Part shown: piece after piece, positions 46,559 to 56,179 of the stretch | How the letters are laid out: each line of letters begins with the position of its first letter | Numbering within the stretch: position 1 is the stretch's first letter | The notes under the pieces: generated by a model | Told to the model about the DNA's origin: nothing | Seen by the model: the letters and a program-made list of their open reading frames with translations, nothing else | Databases searched by the model: none | Position numbers and translations under genes: made by a program | NCBI RefSeq assembly: GCF_008304605.1 | Contig: NZ_PIJY01000030.1 | Location: 1-64,000 of the forward strand | Length of the DNA stretch: 64,000 bases | Source: Oceanobacillus polygoni | GTDB lineage: Bacteria; Bacillota; Bacilli; Bacillales; Amphibacillaceae | Direction: 5' to 3'

Positions 46559-47701
46559 TTATGCGGTTAATCGTTTGACGATTCGAGAGACACGATTAGC
46601 TGCTTCTTTCACATTTTCCTCTGTATTAAAAATACCGAAACTGAATCGAACCGAATTCGTCGTGCATGGGTTATCTTTCCCGAACATAGCTGTCAATACA
46701 TGCGATGGTTCAACACTTCCTGCCGTACATGCACTACCACTAGATGCGGCAATCCCATCTAAGTCGAAATTTGCTAATAGCGCTTCGACATTTGTTCCGG
46801 GAAAGCTAATATTAATAATCGAAGCGATGGTTACCTGAATATCTCCGTTCACTTCAAATTGTACTCCATTTTCTTCTAGCGTTCGAATAAATAGCTCTTT
46901 ATAGGCTTGATACTGCTCTTTCCTTTTCGTTTTATGCTCCATTGCTAACTCAACAGCTTTTTGAAAACCAAAAGCGCCAGCAACATTTTCTGTACCTGGG
47001 CGACGTTTACGTTCTTGTTCCCCACCATGTTGCAGAGACTTTAGCATGACATTTTCATTCGCATATAAAAAACCAATACCCTTTGGTCCGTTTATTTTAT
47101 GCGAAGAAACGGTAAGCATATCAATACCCAATTCCTTCACATCAATATCAATTAAACCATATGCTTGTACAGCATCTGTATGGAAATATGCTTGATGATC
47201 CTTTAGAAGCTCTCCTATTTCCTTAATCGGCTGGATAACTCCTGTCTCATTATTAACAAACATAATCGACACAAGAATCGTTTGTTCCGTTAATGCGGCT
47301 TTAACATCTTCTATCGCTATTTGCCCATTCTCATACACTGGAAGATACGTAACCTCAAAGCCAAGACCCTCTAATTCCTCAGCTGTATGAAGCACTGCGT
47401 GATGCTCTTGCTTGGTTGTAATAATATGATTTCCTTTATGACGGTTTGCTAGCGCAGTTCCTAAAAGTGCGAGGTTATCTGCTTCGGTCCCTCCACTTGT
47501 GAACGTAATTTCTTTTTCATTTGCATGGATACTTAAGGCCATGATACGTCTTGCCTCATCAAGAATTTGGCGACCCTTCCTCCCGAAAGAATGTACGCTT
47601 GATGGGTTACCAAAGTTTTCTTTATATACAGGAAGCATTGCTTGAATAACTTCCTCATCCATTGGTGTTGTTGCCGCATGATCCAAATAAATTGGTTCCA
47701 T
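46559..47701 (-). CDS. yrvO: Cysteine desulfurase (YrvO, IscS-like)
   Basis: PLP enzyme that takes sulphur from cysteine for tRNA thiolation by MnmA. In 380 aa the PLP lysine is in VSSHKINGPKG and the persulfide cysteine in ASSGSACTAGSVEPSH, with TEADNLAL near the N-terminus. It lies between cymR and mnmA, the order kept in Bacillus. Confidence 0.95.
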   Translation of the reverse strand: MEPIYLDHAATTPMDEEVIQAMLPVYKENFGNPSSVHSFGRKGRQILDEARRIMALSIHANEKEITFTSGGTEADNLALLGTALANRHKGNHIITTKQEHHAVLHTAEELEGLGFEVTYLPVYENGQIAIEDVKAALTEQTILVSIMFVNNETGVIQPIKEIGELLKDHQAYFHTDAVQAYGLIDIDVKELGIDMLTVSSHKINGPKGIGFLYANENVMLKSLQHGGEQERKRRPGTENVAGAFGFQKAVELAMEHKTKRKEQYQAYKELFIRTLEENGVQFEVNGDIQVTIASIINISFPGTNVEALLANFDLDGIAASSGSACTAGSVEPSHVLTAMFGKDNPCTTNSVRFSFGIFNTEENVKEAANRVSRIVKRLTA

Positions 47702-47740
47702 TATCCATTTCCTTTCTTTTATAAACGGGTTGTACCATTG

Positions 47741-48160
47741 TTAAATATAGAACATATAAGAATCCTGTACTTCATCATCATCATGATTTGCCAAATTTTC
47801 TAATGTCGTATTATCTAAAACATTCTTCACCGCATCACGAATTTGTAGCCATAATGCTTGCTGTGCAGGCTGCTCATCTTCAATTCCCTCTACAATCGTA
47901 AGGGGACCTTCCAGAACGCGGATTACATCACCAGCTGTAATCTCCTTTGGATCTTTCGATAAGATATATCCGCCATATGCACCACGTATACTTTTAATCA
48001 GTCCAGCATTGCGAAGCGGAGAAGCAAGCTGCTCCAAATAATGCTCCGATAAATTATTTTCTTGGGCAATTGCCTTTAAGGATAAAGGACCATCCCCGTG
48101 TTTTTTTGTTAAAGCAATCATAATGGTTAAACCATATCTACCTTTAGTTGAAATCTTCAT
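47741..48160 (-). CDS. cymR: Cysteine metabolism repressor CymR (Rrf2 family)
   Basis: A 139-aa Rrf2-type winged-helix regulator: MKISTKGRYGLTIMIAL, ISLKAIAQ-like recognition region with NNLSEHYLEQLASPLRNAGLIKSIRGAYGGY. It lacks the three cysteines of IscR. In B. subtilis CymR works with CysK to repress cysteine uptake and synthesis genes. It is followed by yrvO and mnmA. Confidence 0.93.
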   Translation of the reverse strand: MKISTKGRYGLTIMIALTKKHGDGPLSLKAIAQENNLSEHYLEQLASPLRNAGLIKSIRGAYGGYILSKDPKEITAGDVIRVLEGPLTIVEGIEDEQPAQQALWLQIRDAVKNVLDNTTLENLANHDDDEVQDSYMFYI

Positions 48161-48263
48161 CTATAACACACCTCTGTTTCTTTCCATCGTCCATTCGTTT
48201 ATAATATTTGTTATTATAGCATGAATGGGGTATATCTTGCATTTTAGCAAACCTAAGTATAAA

Positions 48264-48429
48264 TGTTCAAAAGGAGAATGAAAAGGACCGAACTCGGATA
48301 AGTACGCAACGTCTTGGGACTGCGATTACTCGCCCTATCGAAAAGCTTTGTTGCAAAGCCGGAACTAGCACGTCCTGTGGAGAAGTTCCCTTGTTCTCGA
48401 TGTGTCATTTCCACCGGACTTTTTGAACA
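48264..48429 (+). repeat. Dispersed non-coding repeat with inverted ends
   Basis: 166 bases from TGTTCAAAAGGAGAATGAAA to CCGGACTTTTTGAACA. It aligns to the element at 40667 at both ends and in the interior and has about 28 extra bases in the middle. It lies between the divergent cymR and rarA genes and fills most of that 312-base gap. The rest of the gap holds the two start regions. Confidence 0.8.
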
Positions 48430-48472
48430 ATACTTAATACAATTAATTAATTATATATAAAGGGAGATATAA

Positions 48473-49750
48473 ATGAAACAAAAACCTCTCGCATTTCGAA
48501 TGAGACCTGAATTAATCACAGATATTATCGGTCAAGAACATCTTGTCGGGGAAGGAAAAATAATAAATCGAATGGTACAAGCGAATCAATTAGCATCGAT
48601 GATTCTTTTCGGTCCACCTGGAACCGGAAAGACTTCCATGGCATATGCCCTTGCTAAAAGTGTCGGTTTGCCAGTTAAGATGCTGAATGCAGTCGCTGAT
48701 AAGAAAAAGGATATGGAAATTGTAGTCGAAGAAGCAAAGATGATGGGACAGGTCGTCTTAATATTGGATGAAGTACATCGCTTAGATAAAGCAAAGCAAG
48801 ACTTCCTACTTCCACATCTAGAAAGCAATTTAGTTACATTAATTGGCTGTACAACAAGCAATCCATATCATTCCATTAACCCTGCAATTCGAAGTAGGTG
48901 TCATCTATTTGAACTGCACGGGCTAACACCAGAGAATGTCAAAACTGCGATTCGCCGTGCTTTAGTCAATGAGGAAAACGGCTATGGAAATCGTGATGTA
49001 GTTATTTCTGATCCAGCCATTGATCATATCGCTAATTCTGCCAATGGTGATTTAAGATCTGCCTTAAATGGACTTGAACTCGCAGTTTCTTCCACACCAG
49101 AAAACGTGGATAACCAAATCGTTATCGGGTTGGATACAGCTGAAGAATGTATGCAAAAGAAAAGCTTCTCACATGATAAAGACGGCGACGCACACTATGA
49201 TGTGCTCTCAGCTTTTCAAAAATCGATTCGTGGTAGCGATGTTAATGCAGCTCTCCACTATTTAGGCAGATTAATTGAAGCAGGTGACTTAGATAGTATT
49301 GCCCGCCGAATGATTGTCATTGCCTATGAAGATATCGGTCTTGCAAATCCGCAGGCAGGCCCACGTGCAGTAGCAGCTGTTCAAGCAGCAGAAAGGCTTG
49401 GTTTCCCAGAGGCTAGAATACCATTAGCTGTAACAATTGTAGAGCTTGCGCTATCCCCTAAATCGAACACAGCATACAAAGCACTTGACGCAGCTTTATC
49501 CGATATTCGGAGCGGAAAAAGTGGTGATATCCCAGCACATCTAAAGGATTCACACTATTCAGGTGCAGCAAAGCTTGGCCGAGGGATTGACTATAAATAT
49601 CCACATAACTATGACGGCGCCTGGGTTCAGCAACAATATTTACCGGATTCTATCAAAAATAAAAACTACTACCACCCAAAAGATAGTGGTAAATTCGAGC
49701 AAGCATTAAAACAAGTACATGACAAAATTCAGCGGGAGAATAAGAAATAA
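48473..49750 (+). CDS. rarA: Replication-associated recombination protein RarA
   Basis: AAA+ ATPase of the clamp-loader group (YrvN, MgsA), 425 aa, acting at stalled forks. Visible: RPELITDIIGQEHLVGEG, Walker A LFGPPGTGKTSMAYAL, Walker B ILDEVHRLDKAKQD, sensor 1 TLIGCTTSNPYH, and the C-terminal tetramerisation part with RGSDVNAALHYLGRLIEAGD. Divergent from cymR. Confidence 0.95.
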   Translation: MKQKPLAFRMRPELITDIIGQEHLVGEGKIINRMVQANQLASMILFGPPGTGKTSMAYALAKSVGLPVKMLNAVADKKKDMEIVVEEAKMMGQVVLILDEVHRLDKAKQDFLLPHLESNLVTLIGCTTSNPYHSINPAIRSRCHLFELHGLTPENVKTAIRRALVNEENGYGNRDVVISDPAIDHIANSANGDLRSALNGLELAVSSTPENVDNQIVIGLDTAEECMQKKSFSHDKDGDAHYDVLSAFQKSIRGSDVNAALHYLGRLIEAGDLDSIARRMIVIAYEDIGLANPQAGPRAVAAVQAAERLGFPEARIPLAVTIVELALSPKSNTAYKALDAALSDIRSGKSGDIPAHLKDSHYSGAAKLGRGIDYKYPHNYDGAWVQQQYLPDSIKNKNYYHPKDSGKFEQALKQVHDKIQRENKK

Positions 49751-49835
49751 CGTATAATTCCTTTTCTATGCGGTAACAATAGACTTAAAACATACAATCT
49801 ATTGTTGTGCTACTATGAAAAAGGAGTTGAATATA

Positions 49836-50501
49836 TTGGTTAAAGTTAGACAAGATGCTTGGTCACACGAGGACGATTTACTACTTGCAGAAACAGTGCT
49901 ACGCCATATTAGAGAGGGCAGTACACAATTAAATGCATTCGATGAAGTTGGAGATCATCTAAATCGCACATCCGCAGCTTGCGGCTTCCGCTGGAATGCC
50001 GAAGTCAGATCAAAGTATGAGAGTGCTATTGACCTTGCAAAAAGACAACGAAAAGAGAAGAAAAGAGCAATGACTTCTACGATAAAGAAAACGAGAGTTC
50101 CTGCGATTTCCTTGTCGACAGTAAACGAAGTAGTAGAAACAAATCTCGATAATAACTCTCTAGTTGTTGCAGAAGAACCAAACTTAAACATCGATATGAT
50201 CATTCAATATTTAAGAGAATTAAAAAAGGAATCGAATGCTTCAAATCAATCAAAAGCAGCATTAGAAACGATTGAAAAGGAAAACAACATCTTAAAATCA
50301 AAAGTGCAAGAACTAGAAAAACAACTTTCCTCTACGGAAGATCAACTCGTTTCGATTCAAGAAGATTACCAGACTTTCATTCAAATCATGGATCGGGCTC
50401 GTAAAATGACTGTACTTGATGATAAAGACAGTCGTTCAGCACCCGCTTTCCGTATGGACAAAAACGGTAATTTAGAGCAATTAGCTCAAGGATCAAATTA
50501 A
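49836..50501 (+). CDS. rsfA: RsfA family prespore-type transcriptional regulator
   Basis: About 221 aa with an N-terminal Myb-like DNA-binding domain (DAWSHEDDLLLAETVLRHIREG and AACGFRWNAEVR) and a C-terminal coiled coil (about residues 145-200). This is the RsfA family, which in B. subtilis tunes sigma-F-dependent prespore genes. The real start is probably the TTG at 49836, since AAGGAG lies nine bases before it; the upstream ATG at 49815 lies before that site. Confidence 0.85.
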   Translation: MVKVRQDAWSHEDDLLLAETVLRHIREGSTQLNAFDEVGDHLNRTSAACGFRWNAEVRSKYESAIDLAKRQRKEKKRAMTSTIKKTRVPAISLSTVNEVVETNLDNNSLVVAEEPNLNIDMIIQYLRELKKESNASNQSKAALETIEKENNILKSKVQELEKQLSSTEDQLVSIQEDYQTFIQIMDRARKMTVLDDKDSRSAPAFRMDKNGNLEQLAQGSN

Positions 50502-50511
50502 TTTTTGGTAA

Positions 50512-50543
50512 GCAAAAGGGACCTTTTGAGAGGTCCCTTTTGC
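50512..50543. terminator. Bidirectional terminator after rsfA
   Basis: Perfect 13-base arms (50512-50524 and 50531-50543) with a 6-base loop. It serves rsfA from one side and probably the 6S RNA from the other. Confidence 0.85.
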
Positions 50544-50594
50544 TCTGTCCAGGATATTAACCATGGACGCTTGCGCTGTTATCTTTTATGTACT

Positions 50595-50795
50595 CGTTCA
50601 ATCCCGATTGTGCCGTTCTATCTTGAGTTTTGATCCCGCTTTAGGCAGGTGGGTGCCCAGTTTTATAGGTATCAAGCTTCCTTGGATGTAAAATCAACAA
50701 GGCCTGCATTCACTATAAAAACACAATCAAGCTCCCAAGTATACAGTTGTTCGGTCAAAATACGTTGAATAGACGAACACATCAGGATTGAAGAG
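50595..50795 (-). ncRNA. bsrA: 6S RNA (BsrA/SsrA-6S type)
   Basis: This RNA sits in the aspS-yrvM interval where B. subtilis carries its 6S-1 RNA. The ends of about 195 bases pair into a long closing stem: CAATCCTGATGTG (50790-50778 on the minus strand) with CACAATCGGGATTG (50612-50599), one bulge. The interior is largely self-complementary with an unpaired centre. A sigma-A-type promoter precedes it. 6S RNA binds sigma-A RNA polymerase as an open-promoter mimic. The exact ends are estimated; I relied on position, length and pairing, not a covariance search. Confidence 0.78.
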
Positions 50796-50834
50796 ATGTT
50801 TGCTAATTTGTAAATTTATCTTAACATATCGAAA

Positions 50835-50863
50835 GACTTTTTTCAATATTTACAACTATTAAA
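50835..50863 (-). promoter_or_regulatory. Promoter upstream of the 6S RNA
   Basis: On the minus strand TTGAAA is followed after 17 bases by TAAGAT, about 35 bases upstream of the 6S closing stem. Coordinates are approximate to within a few bases. Confidence 0.5.
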
Positions 50864-50878
50864 TTTTCACTTTTTAAT

Positions 50879-52654
50879 TTAATTAACCGTGTTTCTCTCT
50901 GAAAGTTTAATAGCAAGTTCATCTAGCTGTGCGTGACTTACTTCGCTCGGTGCATTCGTCATTAAGTCAGATGCAGATGCAGTTTTCGGGAACAAAATCG
51001 TATCCCGAAGGTTAGATCTGCCAGCAAGTAGCATGATAATACGGTCTAGTCCAAGTGCAATCCCACCATGTGGTGGCGCTCCGTATTCCAGAGCTTCAAG
51101 CAAGAAACCAAATTGTTCCCCCGCTTCTTCTTCTGTAAATCCTAACACTTTAAACATATGATCTTGCTGTTCTTTCTGATAAATACGAATTGATCCTCCA
51201 CCTAATTCGTAACCATTTAACACAAGGTCATAAGCATTTGCTCTTACATTAGCTGGATCGGTTTCTAATTTATCTAGATCTTCTTCGACTGGTGACGTAA
51301 ATGGATGATGCGCCGCAAAATACCTACCCAATTCCTCATCGTACTCGAGTAACGGCCAATCTGTTACCCAGAGGAAATTGAATTTCGATTCATCGATAAG
51401 CTCAAGCTGCTTTCCTAGCTTCAAGCGTAAAGCTCCAAGACTGTCAAAGACTACAGATGTTTTATCTGCTACAAATAAGAGCAAATCTCCATCTGTTGCT
51501 GTTGCTTTTTCCAAAAGACCAGCCTTTTCATCGTCCGTGATGAATTTAGCGATTGGTCCTTTTAATTCGTCTCCTTCTACCTTCACCCAAGCAAGACCTT
51601 TAGCACCATACACTTTTACAAAGTCCGTTAATTTATCAATATCCTTACGAGAGAAGTTAGCAGCTTCGCCTTTTACATTTAAGAGTGCAACCTTCCCGCC
51701 TGATTCGATTGCTCCTTGGAAGACTTTGAAAGTTGACCCCGCTAATACATCTGAAACATGAATTAATTCAAGTCCAAATCGTGTGTCCGGTTTATCGGAG
51801 CCAAAGCGATCCATCGCTTCATCATACGGCATTCGTTGTAAAGGAAGTTCCATATCGATACCTTTTACCTCTTTTACGACCTGTTGCATCATTCTTTCCG
51901 TCATTTCCATAATTTCATCACTCGTTAAGAAAGAAGTTTCAATATCAATCTGCGTAAATTCTGGCTGCCTATCAGCACGTAAATCCTCATCGCGGAAGCA
52001 TCTAGCAATTTGGTAATACTTTTCAAATCCACTCATCATAATGAGCTGCTTAAATAATTGTGGTGATTGTGGTAATGCATAAAATTCACCTGGATGCACG
52101 CGACTAGGGACAAGATAATCTCGCGCTCCTTCTGGTGTACTTTTTGTCAATATTGGTGTTTCCATTTCTAGAAACTCATTATCATTCAAGAAGTTACGAA
52201 TGATTTGTGTTGTTTGGTGACGTAACTTGAATGTTTCCTGTAATGCATTTCTTCTAAGGTCTAGGTAACGATATTTCAGCCTGATATCCTCCGAAACATC
52301 CGTTTCGTCTTGAATTGCAAATGGTGGTGTTTTCGATTTGTTCAAAATAGTAACGGATGCTGCGAAAACCTCAATTGTTCCTGTCTTCATATTCGGGTTA
52401 ACTGTTGATTCATCACGTTTAACGACTGTTCCTTGAACCTCTACCACGTACTCCGAACGAATCCGTTCCGCAATTTCTAATGCTTCTTGTGATTTATCAG
52501 GATTAAATACCACCTGGACAACACCTGATTTATCACGTAAATCAATAAATATTAAACCACCTAAATCGCGCCTTTTCTGTACCCATCCTTTTAGGAGTAC
52601 TTCCTCATTAATCATTGCTTCTGTTAATTTTCCTGTATAGATTCGTTCACTCAT
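50879..52654 (-). CDS. aspS: Aspartyl-tRNA synthetase
   Basis: Charges tRNA-Asp. The 591-aa bacterial-type enzyme has an N-terminal anticodon-binding OB domain ([23 protein letters not shown]), class II motif 2 region ([19 protein letters not shown]), a GAD-type insertion, and motif 3 ([16 protein letters not shown]). It starts three bases after hisS and shares its T-box leader. Confidence 0.98.
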   Translation of the reverse strand: MSERIYTGKLTEAMINEEVLLKGWVQKRRDLGGLIFIDLRDKSGVVQVVFNPDKSQEALEIAERIRSEYVVEVQGTVVKRDESTVNPNMKTGTIEVFAASVTILNKSKTPPFAIQDETDVSEDIRLKYRYLDLRRNALQETFKLRHQTTQIIRNFLNDNEFLEMETPILTKSTPEGARDYLVPSRVHPGEFYALPQSPQLFKQLIMMSGFEKYYQIARCFRDEDLRADRQPEFTQIDIETSFLTSDEIMEMTERMMQQVVKEVKGIDMELPLQRMPYDEAMDRFGSDKPDTRFGLELIHVSDVLAGSTFKVFQGAIESGGKVALLNVKGEAANFSRKDIDKLTDFVKVYGAKGLAWVKVEGDELKGPIAKFITDDEKAGLLEKATATDGDLLLFVADKTSVVFDSLGALRLKLGKQLELIDESKFNFLWVTDWPLLEYDEELGRYFAAHHPFTSPVEEDLDKLETDPANVRANAYDLVLNGYELGGGSIRIYQKEQQDHMFKVLGFTEEEAGEQFGFLLEALEYGAPPHGGIALGLDRIIMLLAGRSNLRDTILFPKTASASDLMTNAPSEVSHAQLDELAIKLSERNTVN

Positions 52655-52657
52655 GCT

Positions 52658-53941
52658 CTATTTCCCTCCTAAAAGCCTTTCACTTAATTCCTCAATTAAA
52701 CGATTTAACGGTAGTTCCATTTGTTCCCCTGTTTCCATTTCTTTCAGGTTAACCACTTGCTTTTCTATTTCTTCCTCACCAAGAACTAAAACATATTTCG
52801 CCTGGTAACGGTCAGCGGCTTTAAATTGTGCTTTCATTTTACGACCTTGATAATCTCTATCCACTTGGATTCCATTCGTTCTTAGCTCATGTACAAGTCG
52901 TGTTGCTTCTTTTTCAACTTCTGAAGATCCCGTTGCAACGACAAAGCAATCTAGACTGTTATCAATTGGAATCGCAACATTTTCTGCTTCAAGTGCCATG
53001 AGTAGACGTTCAAAGCCCATACCAAAGCCTATTCCAGGTGTTTCTGGACCACCAAGATCCTCAATTAAACCATTGTAGCGTCCGCCACCAGCAAGCGTTG
53101 TAATAGCACCAAAGCCATCCGCTTCACTCATGATTTCAAATGCAGTATGGTTATAATAGTCGAGACCTCGAACAAGATTTGGATCAACAACAAAATCGAT
53201 ATTCATTAATGTTAAATATGCTTGCACCTGTTCAAAATAGGTTTTCGATGCTTCATTTAAATAATCAAGAATCGATGGTGCTGTTTTCATTGTTGGGTGA
53301 TCTCGATCTTTTTTACAATCTAACACACGAAGCGGATTTTGCGATAATCGTTTTTGGCAATCCGAACAAAGCTCTTCTTTATACGGTTCGAAGTGATTAA
53401 CAAGCGCTTGTCTGTGATTATCTCTGCTTTCTTTATCTCCAAGTGAGTTAATCACTAGTTTTAATGACGTTAATCCCAACTCTTTATAGACCGTCATCGC
53501 AAGGTCGATTACTTCTGCATCAACTGCTGGATCAGCACTACCAAGCACCTCTACACCAAATTGATTCAATTGACGCATCCGCCCTTTTTGGGGACGCTCG
53601 TAACGGAACATTTGTGCAAAATAGTATAATTTAACGGGTTGATTCGGATCACCGAATAACTTATTCTCAACAAAAGCCCTTGACACAGATGCAGTACCCT
53701 CTGGACGTAATGTCAGACTTCTCCCACCCCGATCTTCAAAGGTGTACATTTCCTTCTGAACGATATCTGTTGAATCTCCTACTCCACGTTGAAACACTTC
53801 CGTATGTTCAAATATAGGGGTGCGGATTTCTTTATAATGGAATCGATCACACACGTTTTTAATTTTATTTTCTGCATATTGCCATTTAGCTGCATCCTTT
53901 GGTAAGATATCCACTGTACCTCTTGGTGCTTTCATACTCAT
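52658..53941 (-). CDS. hisS: Histidyl-tRNA synthetase
   Basis: Charges tRNA-His. The 427-aa class II enzyme has [34 protein letters not shown] (motif 2), the His-specific [15 protein letters not shown] and [13 protein letters not shown] (motif 3), then a C-terminal anticodon domain. First gene of hisS-aspS behind a T-box. Confidence 0.98.
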   Translation of the reverse strand: MSMKAPRGTVDILPKDAAKWQYAENKIKNVCDRFHYKEIRTPIFEHTEVFQRGVGDSTDIVQKEMYTFEDRGGRSLTLRPEGTASVSRAFVENKLFGDPNQPVKLYYFAQMFRYERPQKGRMRQLNQFGVEVLGSADPAVDAEVIDLAMTVYKELGLTSLKLVINSLGDKESRDNHRQALVNHFEPYKEELCSDCQKRLSQNPLRVLDCKKDRDHPTMKTAPSILDYLNEASKTYFEQVQAYLTLMNIDFVVDPNLVRGLDYYNHTAFEIMSEADGFGAITTLAGGGRYNGLIEDLGGPETPGIGFGMGFERLLMALEAENVAIPIDNSLDCFVVATGSSEVEKEATRLVHELRTNGIQVDRDYQGRKMKAQFKAADRYQAKYVLVLGEEEIEKQVVNLKEMETGEQMELPLNRLIEELSERLLGGK

Positions 53942-53980
53942 CTCAAAACCCCCTGTTTCCTTAATAATTGTAATGGTATT

Positions 53981-54225
53981 AAAAAAATCCCGTCCCTTAT
54001 ATAAAATAAGGGACGGGATTTAACCCGCGTTGCCACCCTAGTTGATGCTAAATAAATAGCACCCGCTCTTCACAGTTAACGCCTGCAAAACGTTCATACC
54101 TACTCTATTTCGATACAAAACCTCAGGAGCGTCTTTCATCAAGTCATCTGGGAAAATGCTTACAGCCAATGACATTTTCTCTCTATTCCAATGGTACTTG
54201 ATTACTTTTTCCTTCAACGGTATTT
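53981..54225 (-). promoter_or_regulatory. T-box leader of hisS-aspS
   Basis: Transcript reads AGGGTGGCAACGCGGGTT at 54039-54022, the conserved T-box, and then a terminator with 15-base perfect arms (54020-53986) ending in seven T. The specifier (His or Asp codon) was not resolved by eye. The 5' end is estimated. Confidence 0.9.
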
Positions 54226-54277
54226 ATTGATTTATATAATGGAATGTCTATTATATTAAGCGGAACAGAATCGATTG

Positions 54278-54451
54278 TCAAGCACGATTCAGCTTTTTCT
54301 TTAATAATTTGACATCCTCGATGGAGATACCTAATTCACTGGCAATTTCCAAATTCGTCCCTCTTCCTTCTAACTCTGTAAATCGATGCAAATCTGCTGA
54401 TAAAATATCCTTCTGATTACCAATGTTCCACTGTTTTTCATTCATTCGCAC
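54278..54451 (-). CDS. Small HTH-like protein upstream of hisS
   Basis: A 57-aa frame with GTG at 54451 behind GGAGGAG (or ATG at 54445). The product holds FTELEGRGTNLEIASELGISIEDVKLLKKKL, which looks like a helix-turn-helix of the sigma-70 region 4 kind. B. subtilis has a small gene (YrzK) at this place. The protein is short but the ribosome site, composition and placement before the T-box argue that it is real. Function unknown. Confidence 0.8.
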   Translation of the reverse strand: MRMNEKQWNIGNQKDILSADLHRFTELEGRGTNLEIASELGISIEDVKLLKKKLNRA

Positions 54452-54571
54452 GACGAACTCCTCCTTTAAAGATGAGTATGGTATTCAATCTATCTCTAGC
54501 TTTGCCTTTAAAGTAGATTTTTATTATACTTGGTAAATGAAATATATTATTTAAGGTTAGGGAGGAACATC

Positions 54572-55633
54572 GTGCATTCAAGAAAAATTATATTATTCCT
54601 ACTTATAGCTGTATTTTCCTTGCTATCGGAACCATATACCGTTCGTGCTGCTGAAGTTACCATAAATGCTTCCAATTTAAATGTCCGGAGTGGACCTGGT
54701 ACTGATTATGAAAGCATTGGGAGAGTGGATACTGGTCAAACGTTTTCTGTCATCGAACAAGAAGACGATTGGGTAGAAATAAAACTAGAGAATGAAACCG
54801 GCTGGATTAAGTTGGAATTCGTGACGCTTTCAGAATCTCAATCTAATGAAACAGAGGAAGAAGAAAGTGAAGTAGATTCTGATATGGACAGCATTGTCAT
54901 TCAACAAGATAATACACAGCTTCGTGATGGTCCTTCCACAGATTATGCCATTGTTCATTTTGCAGAAAAAGATACTGAAATGGAAGTTATTGCTTCTACA
55001 AATAATTGGTATGAAGTTGCAAATGACGAGATTACTGGCTTTGTATTGAAACGTCTCGTGGAACCAAAAAAGAATACATCAAACAGCAATGTCTGGAAAG
55101 ATAAAACAATCGTTATCGATGCTGGTCATGGCGGACGTGATGTAGGGGCGATTGGTGCATCAGAAACGTATGAAAAAGATATTGCTTATTTAACAGCGCA
55201 TGAGCTCGAGCAAGAACTCTTAGCACTTGGAGCGAATGTACTTCTCACTAGGGAGGAAGATGAATTCATTTCACTTGCTAGTAGGATTACCTACTCTAAC
55301 ATTGTCGATACAGATGCATTTCTAAGTATCCACTATAACAGCATCCCTGAATTTCCAGATGTATCTGGTATTGAAACCTATTATTATGCGGATTATGCTG
55401 AAAAGCTAGCAGAAAACATCCAACAGGGGATTATTGAAGAAACAGGAGATCGAGACAGAGGCGCACATGAAGGTGATTTATTTGTTATTCGACACAATCT
55501 CAAACCTTCCGTGTTGCTGGAGCTTGGCTTTATATCAAATCCTGAAAAAGAGGCTCAGCTGCAAACACAAGTTTATCAACAGCAGCTAGTACACGGAATT
55601 TTACAAGGTCTAGCTAAAAACTTTGTAGAATAA
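54572..55633 (+). CDS. yrvJ: SH3 domain N-acetylmuramoyl-L-alanine amidase (YrvJ-like)
   Basis: Exported cell-wall hydrolase of about 353 aa: signal peptide (KIILFLLIAVFSLLSEPYTVRA), two bacterial SH3 domains (NLNVRSGPGTDYESIGRV and QLRDGPSTDYAIVHFA), an acidic linker between them, and an amidase_3 catalytic domain with zinc ligands in VIDAGHGGRDVGAIG, a Glu ligand in the YEKDIAYL region, SIHYNSI and the Glu of LLELGFISNPEKE. I chose the GTG at 54572 with its GGGAGG site; the longer frame would add 14 residues with no ribosome site. It runs opposite to its neighbours. Confidence 0.92.
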   Translation: MHSRKIILFLLIAVFSLLSEPYTVRAAEVTINASNLNVRSGPGTDYESIGRVDTGQTFSVIEQEDDWVEIKLENETGWIKLEFVTLSESQSNETEEEESEVDSDMDSIVIQQDNTQLRDGPSTDYAIVHFAEKDTEMEVIASTNNWYEVANDEITGFVLKRLVEPKKNTSNSNVWKDKTIVIDAGHGGRDVGAIGASETYEKDIAYLTAHELEQELLALGANVLLTREEDEFISLASRITYSNIVDTDAFLSIHYNSIPEFPDVSGIETYYYADYAEKLAENIQQGIIEETGDRDRGAHEGDLFVIRHNLKPSVLLELGFISNPEKEAQLQTQVYQQQLVHGILQGLAKNFVE

Positions 55634-55654
55634 CAAATACTCACTTTTATCCCA

Positions 55655-55690
55655 AAAAATAAGGGATGGCTGATGGCCTCCCTTATTTTT
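55655..55690. terminator. Bidirectional terminator between amidase and dtd genes
   Basis: Perfect 12-base arms (55655-55666 and 55679-55690) with A- and T-rich ends between convergent genes. Confidence 0.9.
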
Positions 55691-55695
55691 ATACT

Positions 55696-56142
55696 TTATT
55701 TATCTTTGCTATCAATAATTAATGTAACAGGTCCTACATTTGTTAATTGTACATCCATCATTGCGCCAAACTCACCAGTTTCTACAGGGATTCCTTGCTC
55801 TTTAATCGAAGCATTAAAGGACTTGTACAGTTCGTTTGCAATTTCTGGCTTCGCAGCTTGTATAAAGCTTGGCCGCCTTCCTTTTCTTGTTTCTCCATAC
55901 AGGGTGAACTGGGAAATCGATAAAATACTACCCCCGATATCTTTTAATGATAAGTTCATTTTTTTATTTTCATCTTCAAAGACGCGCAAATGAACAATTT
56001 TATTTACAAGATACTGAACATCATCAATGGTATCATCATGTGTGACCCCAAGTAGTACGACAAACCCATCTGCAATTTCACCTATAATTTCATCGTTTAC
56101 TGTTACACTGGCATCTTTTGCTCGTTGTATTACTGCCTTCAT
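55696..56142 (-). CDS. dtd: D-aminoacyl-tRNA deacylase
   Basis: Hydrolyses D-aminoacyl-tRNAs. The 148-aa length is standard, with [19 protein letters not shown] and the [10 protein letters not shown] motif (cross-subunit Gly-Pro). The ATG at 56142 has an AAGGAG site. It lies eleven bases upstream of nothing else than the terminator and follows relA closely, as in B. subtilis. Confidence 0.95.
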   Translation of the reverse strand: MKAVIQRAKDASVTVNDEIIGEIADGFVVLLGVTHDDTIDDVQYLVNKIVHLRVFEDENKKMNLSLKDIGGSILSISQFTLYGETRKGRRPSFIQAAKPEIANELYKSFNASIKEQGIPVETGEFGAMMDVQLTNVGPVTLIIDSKDK

Positions 56143-56179
56143 TATCAAAAGCTCCTTTAATCCAACCAATCAAAATAAT

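Noticed and set aside
49760..49806. Hairpin AACAATAGA/TCTATTGTT between rarA and rsfA as a terminator
   Set aside because: The arms are short, the loop is long and no T-run follows, so termination is doubtful.
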